DNA from: Xenophilus azovorans DSM 13620
Lineage (GTDB): Bacteria; Pseudomonadota; Gammaproteobacteria; Burkholderiales; Burkholderiaceae_C
Direction: 5' to 3'
Length of the DNA stretch: 64,000 nucleotides
Assembly: GCF_000745855.1 (NCBI RefSeq)
Contig: NZ_JQKD01000018.1
Coordinates: 1-64,000, forward strand
The notes below the pieces were generated by a model, which was given only the letters and a program-made list of their open reading frames with translations, ran no database searches and had not been told where the DNA came from. This document shows, one piece after another, positions 14,944-23,336 of the stretch (positions are counted from its first letter, which is position 1; each line of letters starts with the position of its first letter). A program made the position numbers and the translations under genes.

Positions 14944-15386
14944 AGCGCACCCCGCCCGACGAGCCCGACCTGCTTCCAGTTGCGATTGGTCAGCGCGAAG
15001 GCCAGCAACTCGCGTACGACCTCATTGGCGCTGAAGCCCAGTTCACGGGCAATGGAATCGATGCTCGCCTTCGTCTCGGGCTTGACCGTCACATCCAGGC
15101 GCGCATGGGACTGGCGATGTGCCTTGACACGCTCGCGCGACAACGCGTAACGAGCCTTGCGGCCGGGCACGCTGATCAACTCGATAGGGATGCCCGCCGA
15201 CTGGCCGGAAGCCGCAGGAGCGGCCACGCTGACGGCAGCTTCGTTTACCTCGGCAGAGGCACCAGCCGGGGGGCAAGGGTCACCATCGACAACGTAGCCG
15301 CATGCATCGCATGCCCACTGACCGGCAGCGTTCAGCCGCAAGTCATGCCCGTTGCCGAGGCAGTGAGGGGTGACGGAAAGAGACAT
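14940..15386 (-). CDS. phage regulator with zinc-ribbon-like N-terminus and ribbon-helix-helix-like C-terminus
   Basis: The ATG at 15386 is preceded by TAGGAGCGGCC, identical to the ribosome binding region of the Zot gene, so I prefer it to the upstream ATG at 15410. The N-terminus has CLGNGHDLRLNAAGQWACDACGY, a possible small metal-binding ribbon. The C-terminal 50 residues (RLDVTVKPETKASIDSIARE then LGFSANEVVRELLAFAL) resemble ribbon-helix-helix DNA-binding proteins. It is the first gene of the minus-strand early operon, immediately beyond the inverted-repeat operator and divergent from the repressor, as expected for a copy-control or excisionase-type gene. Confidence 0.7.
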   Translation of the reverse strand: MSLSVTPHCLGNGHDLRLNAAGQWACDACGYVVDGDPCPPAGASAEVNEAAVSVAAPAASGQSAGIPIELISVPGRKARYALSRERVKAHRQSHARLDVTVKPETKASIDSIARELGFSANEVVRELLAFALTNRNWKQVGLVGRGAL

Positions 15387-15408
15387 GGCCGCTCCTATGC
15401 GAGAATTC

Positions 15409-15445
15409 ACTTATCAAATCCGGTTACTTACCAGATTTGATAAGT
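15409..15445. promoter_or_regulatory. 12-bp perfect inverted repeat, candidate phage operator
   Basis: ACTTATCAAATC (15409-15420) and its exact complement GATTTGATAAGT (15434-15445) flank a 13-nt spacer in the divergent control region between the repressor and the early operon. A second pair, GGTTAC (15422-15427) and GTAACC (15464-15469), overlaps the repressor ribosome binding site. The area is markedly AT-rich compared with its surroundings. It is a likely binding site for the repressor at 15471-15764. Confidence 0.7.
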
Positions 15446-15470
15446 TGCAATTTACCACATGAGGTAACCA

Positions 15471-15764
15471 ATGAGCCAATTGAATTATCTTATCGAAAAA
15501 GGTAAATCCATGTTTGGAAGCTATGGCGCGTTAGCAGACGCGATAGGCGTCCCGAACACACATATCTCCATGTGGAAGTCAGGCCGACGCTATTGCAGCC
15601 CGCCCGATCGCGCAGCACTGGCCAGCGCCGTAGACGAAGACCCCACGGCAGCAACCATCGAAGCAGTGATCGAAGGTATCGACCTCAAAAGCCCGCAGGG
15701 GAAGCGCGCAACACACGCGCTACAGGTTGCATTGCACAACCTACAGACGAGCTTGAAATCGTAA
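15471..15764 (+). CDS. Cro/CI-type repressor of the prophage
   Basis: The 97-aa protein has a helix-turn-helix ([20 protein letters not shown] then [19 protein letters not shown]) and a helical C-terminal part. It is the only plus-strand phage gene and is divergent from the early operon, the arrangement of RstR in CTXphi. The ribosome binding site GAGG precedes ATG by 6 bp. It is AT-rich at its 5' end. Its stop lies only 10 bp before the nadK start, so its transcript can continue into nadK-recN-rapZ. It should maintain lysogeny by repressing the early promoter. Confidence 0.85.
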   Translation: MSQLNYLIEKGKSMFGSYGALADAIGVPNTHISMWKSGRRYCSPPDRAALASAVDEDPTAATIEAVIEGIDLKSPQGKRATHALQVALHNLQTSLKS

Positions 15765-15774
15765 TTTGTATCCC

Positions 15775-16677
15775 ATGAGTACCCGCTTTCGCCACGTCGC
15801 CCTGATCGGAAAGTACCAGGCGCAGGCGGCCCGCGCGCCAGACAGCGTGATGCAGGGCATCGCCGCCTTCCTGGAGGAGCAGGGCTGCTCGGTGGTGCTG
15901 GAGCGCGGCAGCGCCGAGAGCGGCCCCGACGGACAGCCCCTGGACACCGGCCCGTACCCTGTGCTGGCGGTGGAGGACATCGGCCAGCGCTGCGACCTCG
16001 GCCTGGTGGTCGGCGGCGACGGCACCATGCTCGGCATCGGCCGGCGCCTGGCGCCCTCGGGCCTGCCGCTGGTGGGCATCAACCACGGGCGCCTGGGCTT
16101 CATCACCGACATCCCGCTCGACGGCTACCAGGGCGCGCTGAGCTCGATCCTGGCCGGCGAGTACGAAGAGGACCACCGCAGCCTGATGCACGCGCAGGTG
16201 GTGCGCGAGGGCGCGGTGGTGTTCGACGCGCTGGCCATGAACGACGTAGTGGTCAACCGCGGCGCCACCTCGGGCATGGTGGAGCTGCGCGTGTCGGTCG
16301 GGCCCAACTTCGTGGCCAACCAGCGCGCGGACGGGCTGATCATCGCCACGCCGACCGGGTCGACCGCCTACGCCCTGTCCGCCGGCGGGCCGCTGCTGCA
16401 TCCGGCGATCCCAGGCTGGGTGCTGGTGCCAATCGCGCCGCACACGCTGTCGAACCGGCCGATCCTGCTGCCCGATGCGCAGGAGATCACCATCGAGGTG
16501 GTCGGCGGACGCGACGCCAGCGCCAATTTCGACATGCAGTCGCTCGCCACGCTGATGCACGGCGACAAGGTGGTGGTGAGGCGCTCGGACTACCGGGTGC
16601 GCTTCCTGCACCCGCGCGGCTGGAGCTATTTCGACACGCTGCGCAAGAAGCTGTACTGGAACGCAGGAGGTTCATGA
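15775..16677 (+). CDS. nadK: NAD kinase
   Basis: NAD kinase makes NADP from NAD with ATP or polyphosphate and is normally essential. Motifs are [15 protein letters not shown] (GGDGT nucleotide-binding motif, about residue 80), the NHGRLGF segment and [16 protein letters not shown]. Length 300 aa is typical. The start is ATG at 15775 ([15 protein letters not shown]); there is no good Shine-Dalgarno in the 10 bp left between it and the phage repressor stop, so the natural leader has probably been displaced by the prophage. It is followed 1 bp later by recN, the usual pair. Confidence 0.95.
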   Translation: MSTRFRHVALIGKYQAQAARAPDSVMQGIAAFLEEQGCSVVLERGSAESGPDGQPLDTGPYPVLAVEDIGQRCDLGLVVGGDGTMLGIGRRLAPSGLPLVGINHGRLGFITDIPLDGYQGALSSILAGEYEEDHRSLMHAQVVREGAVVFDALAMNDVVVNRGATSGMVELRVSVGPNFVANQRADGLIIATPTGSTAYALSAGGPLLHPAIPGWVLVPIAPHTLSNRPILLPDAQEITIEVVGGRDASANFDMQSLATLMHGDKVVVRRSDYRVRFLHPRGWSYFDTLRKKLYWNAGGS

Positions 16678-16678
16678 C

Positions 16679-18361
16679 ATGGCGCTGCGACGCATCGCAC
16701 TGCGCGACTTCGTCATCGTCCGGGCACTCGAGCTGGACCTCGCCGCCGGTTTCAGCGTGCTGACGGGCGAGACGGGCGCCGGCAAGTCCATCCTCATCGA
16801 CGCACTGCAGCTCGCGCTGGGCAGCCGCGCCGATGCCGGGGCCGTGCGCGAGGGCGCCGAGCGGCTGGACGTGAGCGCCGAGTTCGATCCCGTGCCGGCG
16901 CTGGCCGCCTGGCTGGACGAAGGCGGCTTCGCGCCCGGCGAATCGCTGCTGCTGCGGCGCACCGTCGACACGCAGGGCCGCAGCCGCGGCTGGATCAACG
17001 GCAGCCCGGCCACCGCCGCGCAGCTGCGCGAGCTGGGCGACCACCTGCTCGACATCCACGGCCAGCACGCCTGGCAGAGCCTGACGCGCGCCGAGGCGGT
17101 GCGCGGGCTGCTGGACGCCTATGCCGGCATCGACGCCGCACCGCTGGGCGCCGCCTGGACAGCCTGGCGCCAGGCCGCGGGCGCCCTGGAGACGGCGCGC
17201 CAGGCGCAGGACACGCTGCTGCGCGAACGCGAGCGCCTGCAGTGGCAGATCGGCGAGCTCGACAAGCTGGCGCCGGGCGAGGACGAATGGGAGGAACTGT
17301 CCGCCCAGCACACCCGCCTGTCGAACGCACGGGCGCTGCTGGATGCCGCCGAGGGCGCGGCCGCCGCGCTGGAGGACGACGACGGCGGCGCGCTGCAGGC
17401 GCTGGCGCGCGCGCAGTCGCTGCTGCAGGCCAGCGAGCACATCGAGCCCGCCTTCCAGGCCATCGGCGAGGAGCTGGCCTCGGCCATCGCCCAGGCGGCC
17501 GACGCCGCGCACACGCTGCACGCCTGGCGCCGCCGCACCGACCTGGATCCGGAACGCCTGGCGGAACTGGACGAGCGCATGGGCCAGTGGCTGTCGCTGG
17601 CGCGCCGCTGGCGCCGGCCGCCGGCGGAGCTGCCCGCGCTGCTGGCCGACTGGCGCACGCAGCTGCAGGCGCTCGACGCCCAGGCCGACCTGGCGGCCCT
17701 CGAAGGCGCCGAGCAGGCGGCGCACAAGGCGTACCTGGAGGCCGCGCGCGCGGTCGGGCGCGCCCGCCAGAAGGCTGCGCCGAAGCTGTCGCAAGCCGTC
17801 ACGCAGGCCATGCAGGGCCTGGGCATGCAGGGTGGGCGCTTCGAGGTCGCCCTGGCCCCCCTGGCGCAGCCGGGCCGCGCCGGGCTGGAAGAGGTGAGCT
17901 TCCTGGTGGCAGGCCACCCGGGCAGCACGCCGCGGCCGATCGGCAAGGTGGCCTCGGGCGGCGAGCTGTCGCGCATCGCGCTGGCCATCGCCGTGACCAC
18001 CAGCCGGCTGGGCGAGGCGCAGACGCTGATCTTCGACGAGGTGGATGCCGGCGTCGGCGGCGCCGTGGCCGAGACCGTCGGGCGCCTGATGCAGCAGCTC
18101 GGCCGCGACCGGCAGGTGCTGGCCGTCACGCATCTGCCGCAGGTGGCCGCCTGCGCCGACCACCACCTGCGGGTCGCCAAGCGGGTGGCGCAGGGCCGCA
18201 CCGAAAGCACCGTGCAGCCGCTGGACGGCGAAGGCCGCATGCAGGAGATCGCGCGCATGCTGGGTGGCGAACAGGTGTCGGCCACCTCGCTGGCACACGC
18301 GCGCGAGATGCTCGGCAAGCCCGCTGCTCCCGCGCCGCGCCGCGCGAAGGCTGCCTCATGA
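16679..18361 (+). CDS. recN: DNA repair protein RecN
   Basis: RecN is an SMC-like ATPase acting in recombinational repair of double-strand breaks. The N-terminal Walker A is [11 protein letters not shown], followed by the [13 protein letters not shown] segment; a long coiled-coil region rich in Ala, Glu, Arg and Leu occupies the middle; the C-terminus has [13 protein letters not shown] (signature) and [11 protein letters not shown] (Walker B). Length is 560 aa. It starts one base after nadK and its stop overlaps rapZ (ATGA). A good GCAGGAGG ribosome binding site precedes the ATG. Confidence 0.96.
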   Translation: MALRRIALRDFVIVRALELDLAAGFSVLTGETGAGKSILIDALQLALGSRADAGAVREGAERLDVSAEFDPVPALAAWLDEGGFAPGESLLLRRTVDTQGRSRGWINGSPATAAQLRELGDHLLDIHGQHAWQSLTRAEAVRGLLDAYAGIDAAPLGAAWTAWRQAAGALETARQAQDTLLRERERLQWQIGELDKLAPGEDEWEELSAQHTRLSNARALLDAAEGAAAALEDDDGGALQALARAQSLLQASEHIEPAFQAIGEELASAIAQAADAAHTLHAWRRRTDLDPERLAELDERMGQWLSLARRWRRPPAELPALLADWRTQLQALDAQADLAALEGAEQAAHKAYLEAARAVGRARQKAAPKLSQAVTQAMQGLGMQGGRFEVALAPLAQPGRAGLEEVSFLVAGHPGSTPRPIGKVASGGELSRIALAIAVTTSRLGEAQTLIFDEVDAGVGGAVAETVGRLMQQLGRDRQVLAVTHLPQVAACADHHLRVAKRVAQGRTESTVQPLDGEGRMQEIARMLGGEQVSATSLAHAREMLGKPAAPAPRRAKAAS

Positions 18362-19266
18362 GCGTGCCCGGGACCACGCAGGCCCCGCCCGACGGGCTGG
18401 ACCTCTTCCTCATCACCGGCATGTCGGGCTCCGGCAAGTCGGTGGCGCTGGCAGCGCTGGAGGATGCCGGCTACTACTGCGTCGACAACCTGCCGCCGGA
18501 ACTGCTGGAGTCCTTCGTCGCCCTGCAGCGCGAACGGCAGGCGACGCACGTGGCGGTGGCGATCGACGTGCGCAGCGGCGTCTCGCTGCCGCAGTTGCCG
18601 CTGCAGCTGGAGGCGCTGCGCCGCGAGGGCATCCGGATGCGCTCGCTCTTCCTCGACGCCACCACCGACGCCCTGGTGCGGCGCTACTCCGAGACGCGCC
18701 GCCGCCACCCCCTGTCGCGCCAGGACGGCCGCGTCGACGTGCCCGAGCAGGAGCGCGCCCTGGTGCAGGCGATCGAGCTGGAGCGCGAGCTGCTGGCCGA
18801 CCTGCGCGACGGCGCCGACGTGATCGACACCAGCCTGATCCGGCCGGCGCAGCTGCGCACCTACATCAAGGCGCTGATCGGCGCCCCGCGCCGGCAGATG
18901 ACGCTGGTGTTCCAGTCCTTCGCCTTCAAGCGCGGGCTGCCGCTGGACGCGGACTACGTGTTCGACGTGCGCATGCTGCCCAACCCGCACTACGTGCCGG
19001 CGCTGCGTCCGCTGACGGGGCGTGACCAGCCGGTCATCGACTGGCTGCGCGGCCACGACGAGGTGGCGCGCATGTATGCGGACATCGAGCAGTTCCTGGC
19101 GCGCTGGCTGGACGCCCTGGCGCAGGACCACCGCAGCTACGTCACGGTGGCCATCGGCTGCACCGGCGGACAGCACCGCTCGGTGTTCCTGGTCGAGCAA
19201 CTGGCGCGCGCCTTCGGCGACCGCTGGGCGGCGCTCAAGCGGCACCGCGAGCTCGACATCGAGTAG
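18358..19266 (+). CDS. rapZ: RNase adapter protein RapZ
   Basis: RapZ is a nucleotide-binding protein that in enterobacteria delivers sRNAs to RNase E in amino sugar control. Walker A is [13 protein letters not shown] near residue 20; the Walker B-like DNLPPELL follows; the C-terminal domain ends with [17 protein letters not shown]. Length is 302 aa. Its ATG overlaps the recN stop. It is convergent with mutY, with 12 bp between stops. Confidence 0.93.
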   Translation: MSVPGTTQAPPDGLDLFLITGMSGSGKSVALAALEDAGYYCVDNLPPELLESFVALQRERQATHVAVAIDVRSGVSLPQLPLQLEALRREGIRMRSLFLDATTDALVRRYSETRRRHPLSRQDGRVDVPEQERALVQAIELERELLADLRDGADVIDTSLIRPAQLRTYIKALIGAPRRQMTLVFQSFAFKRGLPLDADYVFDVRMLPNPHYVPALRPLTGRDQPVIDWLRGHDEVARMYADIEQFLARWLDALAQDHRSYVTVAIGCTGGQHRSVFLVEQLARAFGDRWAALKRHRELDIE

Positions 19267-19278
19267 GCGGCCTGCGCT

Positions 19279-20358
19279 TCAGCCGGCGGCGCGCTGCTCC
19301 AGCAGGCGCCGCACGGGCGCCGGCAGGCCCAGCGTGGGCCAGCGGTCCGCATCCACCCAGCTTCCTTCGATGGCCGGCGACTGCGACGCGAAGGCCGTCG
19401 CCACCGGATGCAGGTGCAGATCCTTGTGGGTGAGCACGTGGACGAAGGCCGGCAGATCCTGCGGCTCGGCTGCGGAGGGGCAGGCGGCCAGCAGCGCCTC
19501 GCGCGACTCGAACACCGGCAGCGCCCACAGCCCGGCCCAGATGCCGCGCGCCGGGCGCTTGTGCAACCAGACCGCGCCGTCTTCCTCCCGCTGCGCCAGC
19601 AGCACCCACAGCGTCTGCGCCGTGCGGCGCAGCTTGCGGCTGCGCACGGGGTAGCGCTCGACGTCGCCGCCGGCGCGGGCACGGCACAGGGCCTGCACCG
19701 GGCACAGCAGGCAGTCGGGCCGGCGCGGCAGGCAGATGGTGGCGCCGAGGTCCATCAGGCCCTGCGTGTAGGCCGCGATGTCGTCCGGTCGGTCCGCCGG
19801 CGGCAGCAGCACATCGGCAGCGGCCCACAGGGCCCGCTCGTTCGCCGCCACGGCCAGGTCGCCGCCGTAGGCCAGCAGCCGCGCCAGCACGCGCCGCACG
19901 TTGCCGTCCAGGATGGCGACCCGCTCGCCGAAGCAGAAGGCGGCGACGGCCGCAGCGGTGGAGCGGCCGATGCCGGGCAGCGTCGCCAGCTCGGCCGCGG
20001 TGTGCGGAAAGCGGCCGCCGAAGCGCGCCACCACCTCCTGCGCGCAGCGGTGCAGGTTGCGCGCCCGGCTGTAGTAGCCTAGCCCGCTCCAGAGGCCGAA
20101 CACCTCGTCCTCCGGCGCCGCGGCCAGCGCAGCAACGTCAGGGAAGCGGGCGAGGAAGCGCTCGTAGTAGCCCAGCACGGTCGTCACCTGCGTCTGCTGC
20201 AGCATGATCTCCGACAGCCAGACGCGGTACGGATCGCGGGTGCGCTGCCAGGGCAGGTGGTGACGCCCGTGGCTGCGCTGCCAGGCGACCAGCTCGCGAT
20301 GGAACTCGGATGAAAGCGCCTGCGCGGCGGCGGCGAGCGCCGCGTGCTCGCCGGTCAC
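19279..20358 (-). CDS. mutY: adenine DNA glycosylase MutY
   Basis: MutY removes adenine mispaired with 8-oxoguanine. The helix-hairpin-helix LPGIGRSTAAAVAAF, the catalytic region SEIMLQQTQV and GLGYYSRARNL, and the 4Fe-4S cluster motif C-x6-C-x2-C-x5-C (CLPRRPDCLLCPVQALC) are all present, with a C-terminal NUDIX-like 8-oxoG recognition domain (LTHKDLHLHPV). The start is GTG at 20358, overlapping the stop of the dynamin-like GTPase gene (GTGA), so the two are translationally coupled. Length is 359 aa. Confidence 0.95.
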   Translation of the reverse strand: MTGEHAALAAAAQALSSEFHRELVAWQRSHGRHHLPWQRTRDPYRVWLSEIMLQQTQVTTVLGYYERFLARFPDVAALAAAPEDEVFGLWSGLGYYSRARNLHRCAQEVVARFGGRFPHTAAELATLPGIGRSTAAAVAAFCFGERVAILDGNVRRVLARLLAYGGDLAVAANERALWAAADVLLPPADRPDDIAAYTQGLMDLGATICLPRRPDCLLCPVQALCRARAGGDVERYPVRSRKLRRTAQTLWVLLAQREEDGAVWLHKRPARGIWAGLWALPVFESREALLAACPSAAEPQDLPAFVHVLTHKDLHLHPVATAFASQSPAIEGSWVDADRWPTLGLPAPVRRLLEQRAAG

Positions 20359-22337
20359 GCCACGCGCAGGGCGTCGCGCGCCGCGGCCTCGCCGGCGGCG
20401 GACGCGGTGGGCGGCTCCTGGCTGGTCAGCAGCCCGGTCAGCTCCTGCAGGCGCTCGTTCAGGGCCTTGAGCTGCCCTTCGTGGGCGTGGATCTCGGCCA
20501 GCCGCTCCTCCAGGCCGCCGGCCGCCTGCTGGATGCGCTCGACGGACTCGATGCGGCGCACGAAGTTGCGGCGGCGCTCCTTGAGCTGCGCGTCGAGCTG
20601 CGCGCCGGCGCTCTTGGACCAGCGCTCCACCTCGGCCATCGCGGCCTCGTTGACCGCGCGCACCCGGCTGCCCAGGGCGCGCACCAGCTTGTCGCAGAAG
20701 TCGTGCTGCGCCAGCTTGAGCACGTTGCCCACGCCCAGGTAGTGCAGGTGGCTCTGCTCGATGCGCCCCAGCTCGGCCACGAAGTCGCTCAGGTCGGGCT
20801 CGGCCGGCGCCTGCAGCGCGAAACCGTGCTCCGCGTTGAGCTGGCGGAAGGTGGCGTGCAGCATGGCCTGGATCTCGGCCGTGGTCGCCTGCACCTCGCG
20901 CAGGTTGCCGCGCAGCGCATCGAAGGTGGCGCCGTACACCTTGCCCAGGCTGAGCTTGATGCCGGGGCGCCGCAGCGCCGCCGCCAGCCGTCCGAGGTCG
21001 GCCTTGAGCGCGGTGCTGCCCAGCACCGCGTACACCTCGCGCAGCAGCTTGGCCTGCACCGAGCGCAGCGCCAGGATGCGGGTGTTGCTGGCCTCGAAGT
21101 CGGCTTGCTCCTGCTCGATGCGCGCACGCATGTGGCGGATCACGGTACTGTTCTTGCCGCGCAGCCCCTGCAGTTCCAACGCCTGCTCCGACAGGTCGCG
21201 CTGGCGCACCTGCAGCAGGCGCGCGGCCTCGGCGCGCAGCGCCGCGATGCCGGCATCCACCGCCAGGCGCAGCATGGTCTCGCGCCGGCCCAGCAGTCCT
21301 TCGCCGAGCGCGGCCTCCAGGGCGGGCAGGCGGCTGGCCTGCTGCAGCGCAGCGTCGCGCTCGATCTTGGCCTGCAGCCCCTTCTGCGCCGAGACCGGCA
21401 TCACACGCTCGCGCGGCACGCCCAGCGTGTCGGCCGAGGTGCGGCACTGGCGTTCGATCTGCGCGTCGATCTGGCCCGGCGCGCTCAGCGTGTCCCAGAG
21501 CGTGTCGATCTTGTTCAGGACGACGATGCGGGTCTCGCCCGGATCGCCCTCGGTGACCAGGTGCTCGCGCCAGATGGCGAGGTCGGAGCGCGTGACGCCG
21601 GTGTCGGCGCCCAGGATGAACACCACCGCATGCGCCTGCGGGATGAGGCTCACGGTGAGCTCCGGCTCGGCGCCGATGGCGTTCAGGCCCGGCGTGTCGA
21701 GGATCACCAGCCCCTGCTCCAGCAGCGGGTGCGGCATGTTCAGCAGCGCGTGGCGCCAGCGCGGCACCTCCACGCGGCCCTGGGCATCGCACACCGGGTT
21801 GTCCTGCGGATGCTCGTCGCTCCAGAAGCCCAACGCCCGCGCTTCGTCCACGCTGACCCAGTCGACCTCGGCCACCTTGTGCATCGCCGTGGCGAGCGAC
21901 TCGGCGTCGTCGACGTCGATGGGCACCTCGGTCCAGCGCGCCTCCTGCTCGCGGCCGCGCCACCAGGTCAGCGAATGCGCCTCCAGCCGGGTAGCGATGG
22001 GCAGCAGCCGCAGGCAGGGCAGGAAGGCGGCGTCGTAGCCCAGCTCGGTCGGGCACATCGTCGTGCGCCCGGCGCTGGCCGGCATGATGCGGCGGCCGTA
22101 GCCGGCGAAGAAGATGGCGTTGATCAGCTCCGACTTGCCGCGCGAGAACTCGGCCACGAACGCGACCATGACCTTGCTGGTGCGCATCTGCGCCTCCAGC
22201 TCGCGCAGGCGCTCGCCGACGGCGGCGTCCAGCAGGTCGCTCTCACGCAGCCAGCTGGCCAGCCACTTGAGCCGGTGCGCGAAGTTGCGACGCCAGGCAC
22301 CGTGCTGGTCGAATTGCTGGTTGAAGGACGCGCTCAA
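20355..22337 (-). CDS. dynamin-like large GTPase
   Basis: The 660-aa protein has the GTPase motifs of bacterial dynamin-like proteins: G1 VAEFSRGKSELINAIF (about residue 65), G3 ILDTPGLNAIGAEPE, and G4 VVLNKIDTLWD, followed by a long helical stalk region. Bacterial dynamins act in membrane remodelling or protection, but no specific role is known for this family member. A hydrophobic paddle is not obvious, so membrane binding is uncertain. It lies between mutM and mutY on the same strand and is coupled to mutY. Confidence 0.85.
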   Translation of the reverse strand: MSASFNQQFDQHGAWRRNFAHRLKWLASWLRESDLLDAAVGERLRELEAQMRTSKVMVAFVAEFSRGKSELINAIFFAGYGRRIMPASAGRTTMCPTELGYDAAFLPCLRLLPIATRLEAHSLTWWRGREQEARWTEVPIDVDDAESLATAMHKVAEVDWVSVDEARALGFWSDEHPQDNPVCDAQGRVEVPRWRHALLNMPHPLLEQGLVILDTPGLNAIGAEPELTVSLIPQAHAVVFILGADTGVTRSDLAIWREHLVTEGDPGETRIVVLNKIDTLWDTLSAPGQIDAQIERQCRTSADTLGVPRERVMPVSAQKGLQAKIERDAALQQASRLPALEAALGEGLLGRRETMLRLAVDAGIAALRAEAARLLQVRQRDLSEQALELQGLRGKNSTVIRHMRARIEQEQADFEASNTRILALRSVQAKLLREVYAVLGSTALKADLGRLAAALRRPGIKLSLGKVYGATFDALRGNLREVQATTAEIQAMLHATFRQLNAEHGFALQAPAEPDLSDFVAELGRIEQSHLHYLGVGNVLKLAQHDFCDKLVRALGSRVRAVNEAAMAEVERWSKSAGAQLDAQLKERRRNFVRRIESVERIQQAAGGLEERLAEIHAHEGQLKALNERLQELTGLLTSQEPPTASAAGEAAARDALRVA

Positions 22338-22433
22338 GAAGGCCTGCCACGTGGATGGTTAACAAAATATAACACTCGCTTTTCCGCCCGGCATCGCCTT
22401 TCGGAGGGTCGATGTCGACCGTTCAGCCGCTTT

Positions 22434-23249
22434 TCAACTTTTCTGACACGCCGGGCAGAAAAAGGTGGAACGCTGGCCCTGGCGGATCTGCCGGACCAGG
22501 GTGCCGCACACCCGGCAGGCCTCGCCGGCACGACCGTACACCATGGCTTCGAGCTGGAAGTAGCCGCTGCTGCCGTCGACGTGCGAGAAATCCCTGAGGC
22601 TGCTGCCGCCGCGCTCCACCGCGCGGCCCAGCACGTCGCGGATGGCGGCGTGCAGCCGCAGGGCGCGCGGACGCGAGACGCGCGAGGCAGGCAGCGTCGG
22701 CCGGATGCCGGCCAGGAACAGCGCCTCGGAGGCGTAGATGTTGCCGACCCCCACGACGACGTCGCCCGCCATCAGCACCTGCTTGATGGGCGCCTGCCGC
22801 CGGCGCAGCGCGGCATGGAAGACGCCGGCGTCGAATCCGACCTCCAGCGGCTCCATGCCCAGGCCGTCGAGCAGCTTGCGCGCCGCCGGCGCGTCCTGCG
22901 CCTCCACATAGACGGCCGCGCCGAAGCGGCGCGGATCGTTCAGCCGCAGCGTTCCCGCGGTGGTGGCCAGGTCGAAGTGGTCGTGCACGCCCGGCGGCGG
23001 CAGCGCGGCGTCGAAACGCAGGCTGCCGGACATCCCCAGGTGCAGCAGCAGCAGGCCCTCGTCCAGGTCGACGAGCAGGTACTTGCCGCGCCGACGCACG
23101 CCCTGCACCCGGCGGCCCACCAGCGCCTGCGGCAGCACGCCCAGCCCCCAGCGCAGGGGCTTGCCCATCCGCACGGCCAGCACCTGCGCGCCGGCGATGC
23201 GGTCGGCGAAGCCGCGCCGGGTGACTTCGACCTCGGGGAGTTCGGGCAT
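22434..23249 (-). CDS. mutM: formamidopyrimidine-DNA glycosylase MutM (Fpg)
   Basis: Fpg excises 8-oxoguanine and formamidopyrimidines with associated lyase activity. The N-terminus [13 protein letters not shown] carries the catalytic Pro2 and Glu3 after Met removal; RRRGKYLLV and LHLGMSGSL are conserved; [16 protein letters not shown] is the helix-two-turn-helix; and the C-terminal zinc finger has CRVCG and CPAC. Length is 271 aa. It is divergent from the TPR lipoprotein gene, and lies 96 bp upstream of the dynamin-like GTPase and mutY on the same strand. Confidence 0.96.
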   Translation of the reverse strand: MPELPEVEVTRRGFADRIAGAQVLAVRMGKPLRWGLGVLPQALVGRRVQGVRRRGKYLLVDLDEGLLLLHLGMSGSLRFDAALPPPGVHDHFDLATTAGTLRLNDPRRFGAAVYVEAQDAPAARKLLDGLGMEPLEVGFDAGVFHAALRRRQAPIKQVLMAGDVVVGVGNIYASEALFLAGIRPTLPASRVSRPRALRLHAAIRDVLGRAVERGGSSLRDFSHVDGSSGYFQLEAMVYGRAGEACRVCGTLVRQIRQGQRSTFFCPACQKS

Positions 23250-23336
23250 GGGGAATCCAGCGAAAGGGCGCAGCGCAGCCAGGCCGGTTGCCCGGCTGCG
23301 GCCATCGTCCGAAAGGGGTTGGATTATTATGATTCG

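Larger units (their letters stand above)
6150..15770. mobile_element. filamentous phage (inovirus) prophage, about 9.6 kb
   Basis: The block holds a replication initiator, ssDNA-binding protein, small signal-bearing major coat protein, pIII-like adsorption protein, DUF2523 pVI-like protein and Zot/pI ATPase in the canonical inovirus order, plus a repressor and a serine recombinase at the two ends. It separates hrcA from nadK, which are usually adjacent. Gene overlap is extreme and base composition is more mixed than in the host flanks, with AT-rich stretches near 15.4-15.6 kb. There is no pIV secretin, so virion export would need a host secretin, as in CTXphi. Serine-recombinase integrases are known in Ralstonia phages of the RSM group. 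The ends given are approximate: I see no convincing long direct repeat, only ATGA at 6170-6173 and 15775-15778. Confidence 0.93.

Noticed and set aside
6148..15759. TGAAAT at both ends (6148-6153 and 15754-15759) as attL/attR
   Set aside because: Six AT-rich bases, with the right copy inside the repressor gene; chance similarity is likely.
6150..15770. dif-like XerCD site at the prophage ends
   Set aside because: No 28-bp dif-like palindromic sequence is seen at either end, and the element carries its own recombinase.
6170..15778. ATGA shared at 6170-6173 and 15775-15778 as a possible attachment core
   Set aside because: Four bases are not significant and no longer direct repeat flanks the element; serine recombinases can use very short cores, so the junction needs an empty-site comparison.
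20310..23336. Long open frame upstream of and in frame with the TPR lipoprotein
   Set aside because: It runs opposite mutM and the dynamin-like gene, and the lipoprotein signal at 23337 marks the real start.
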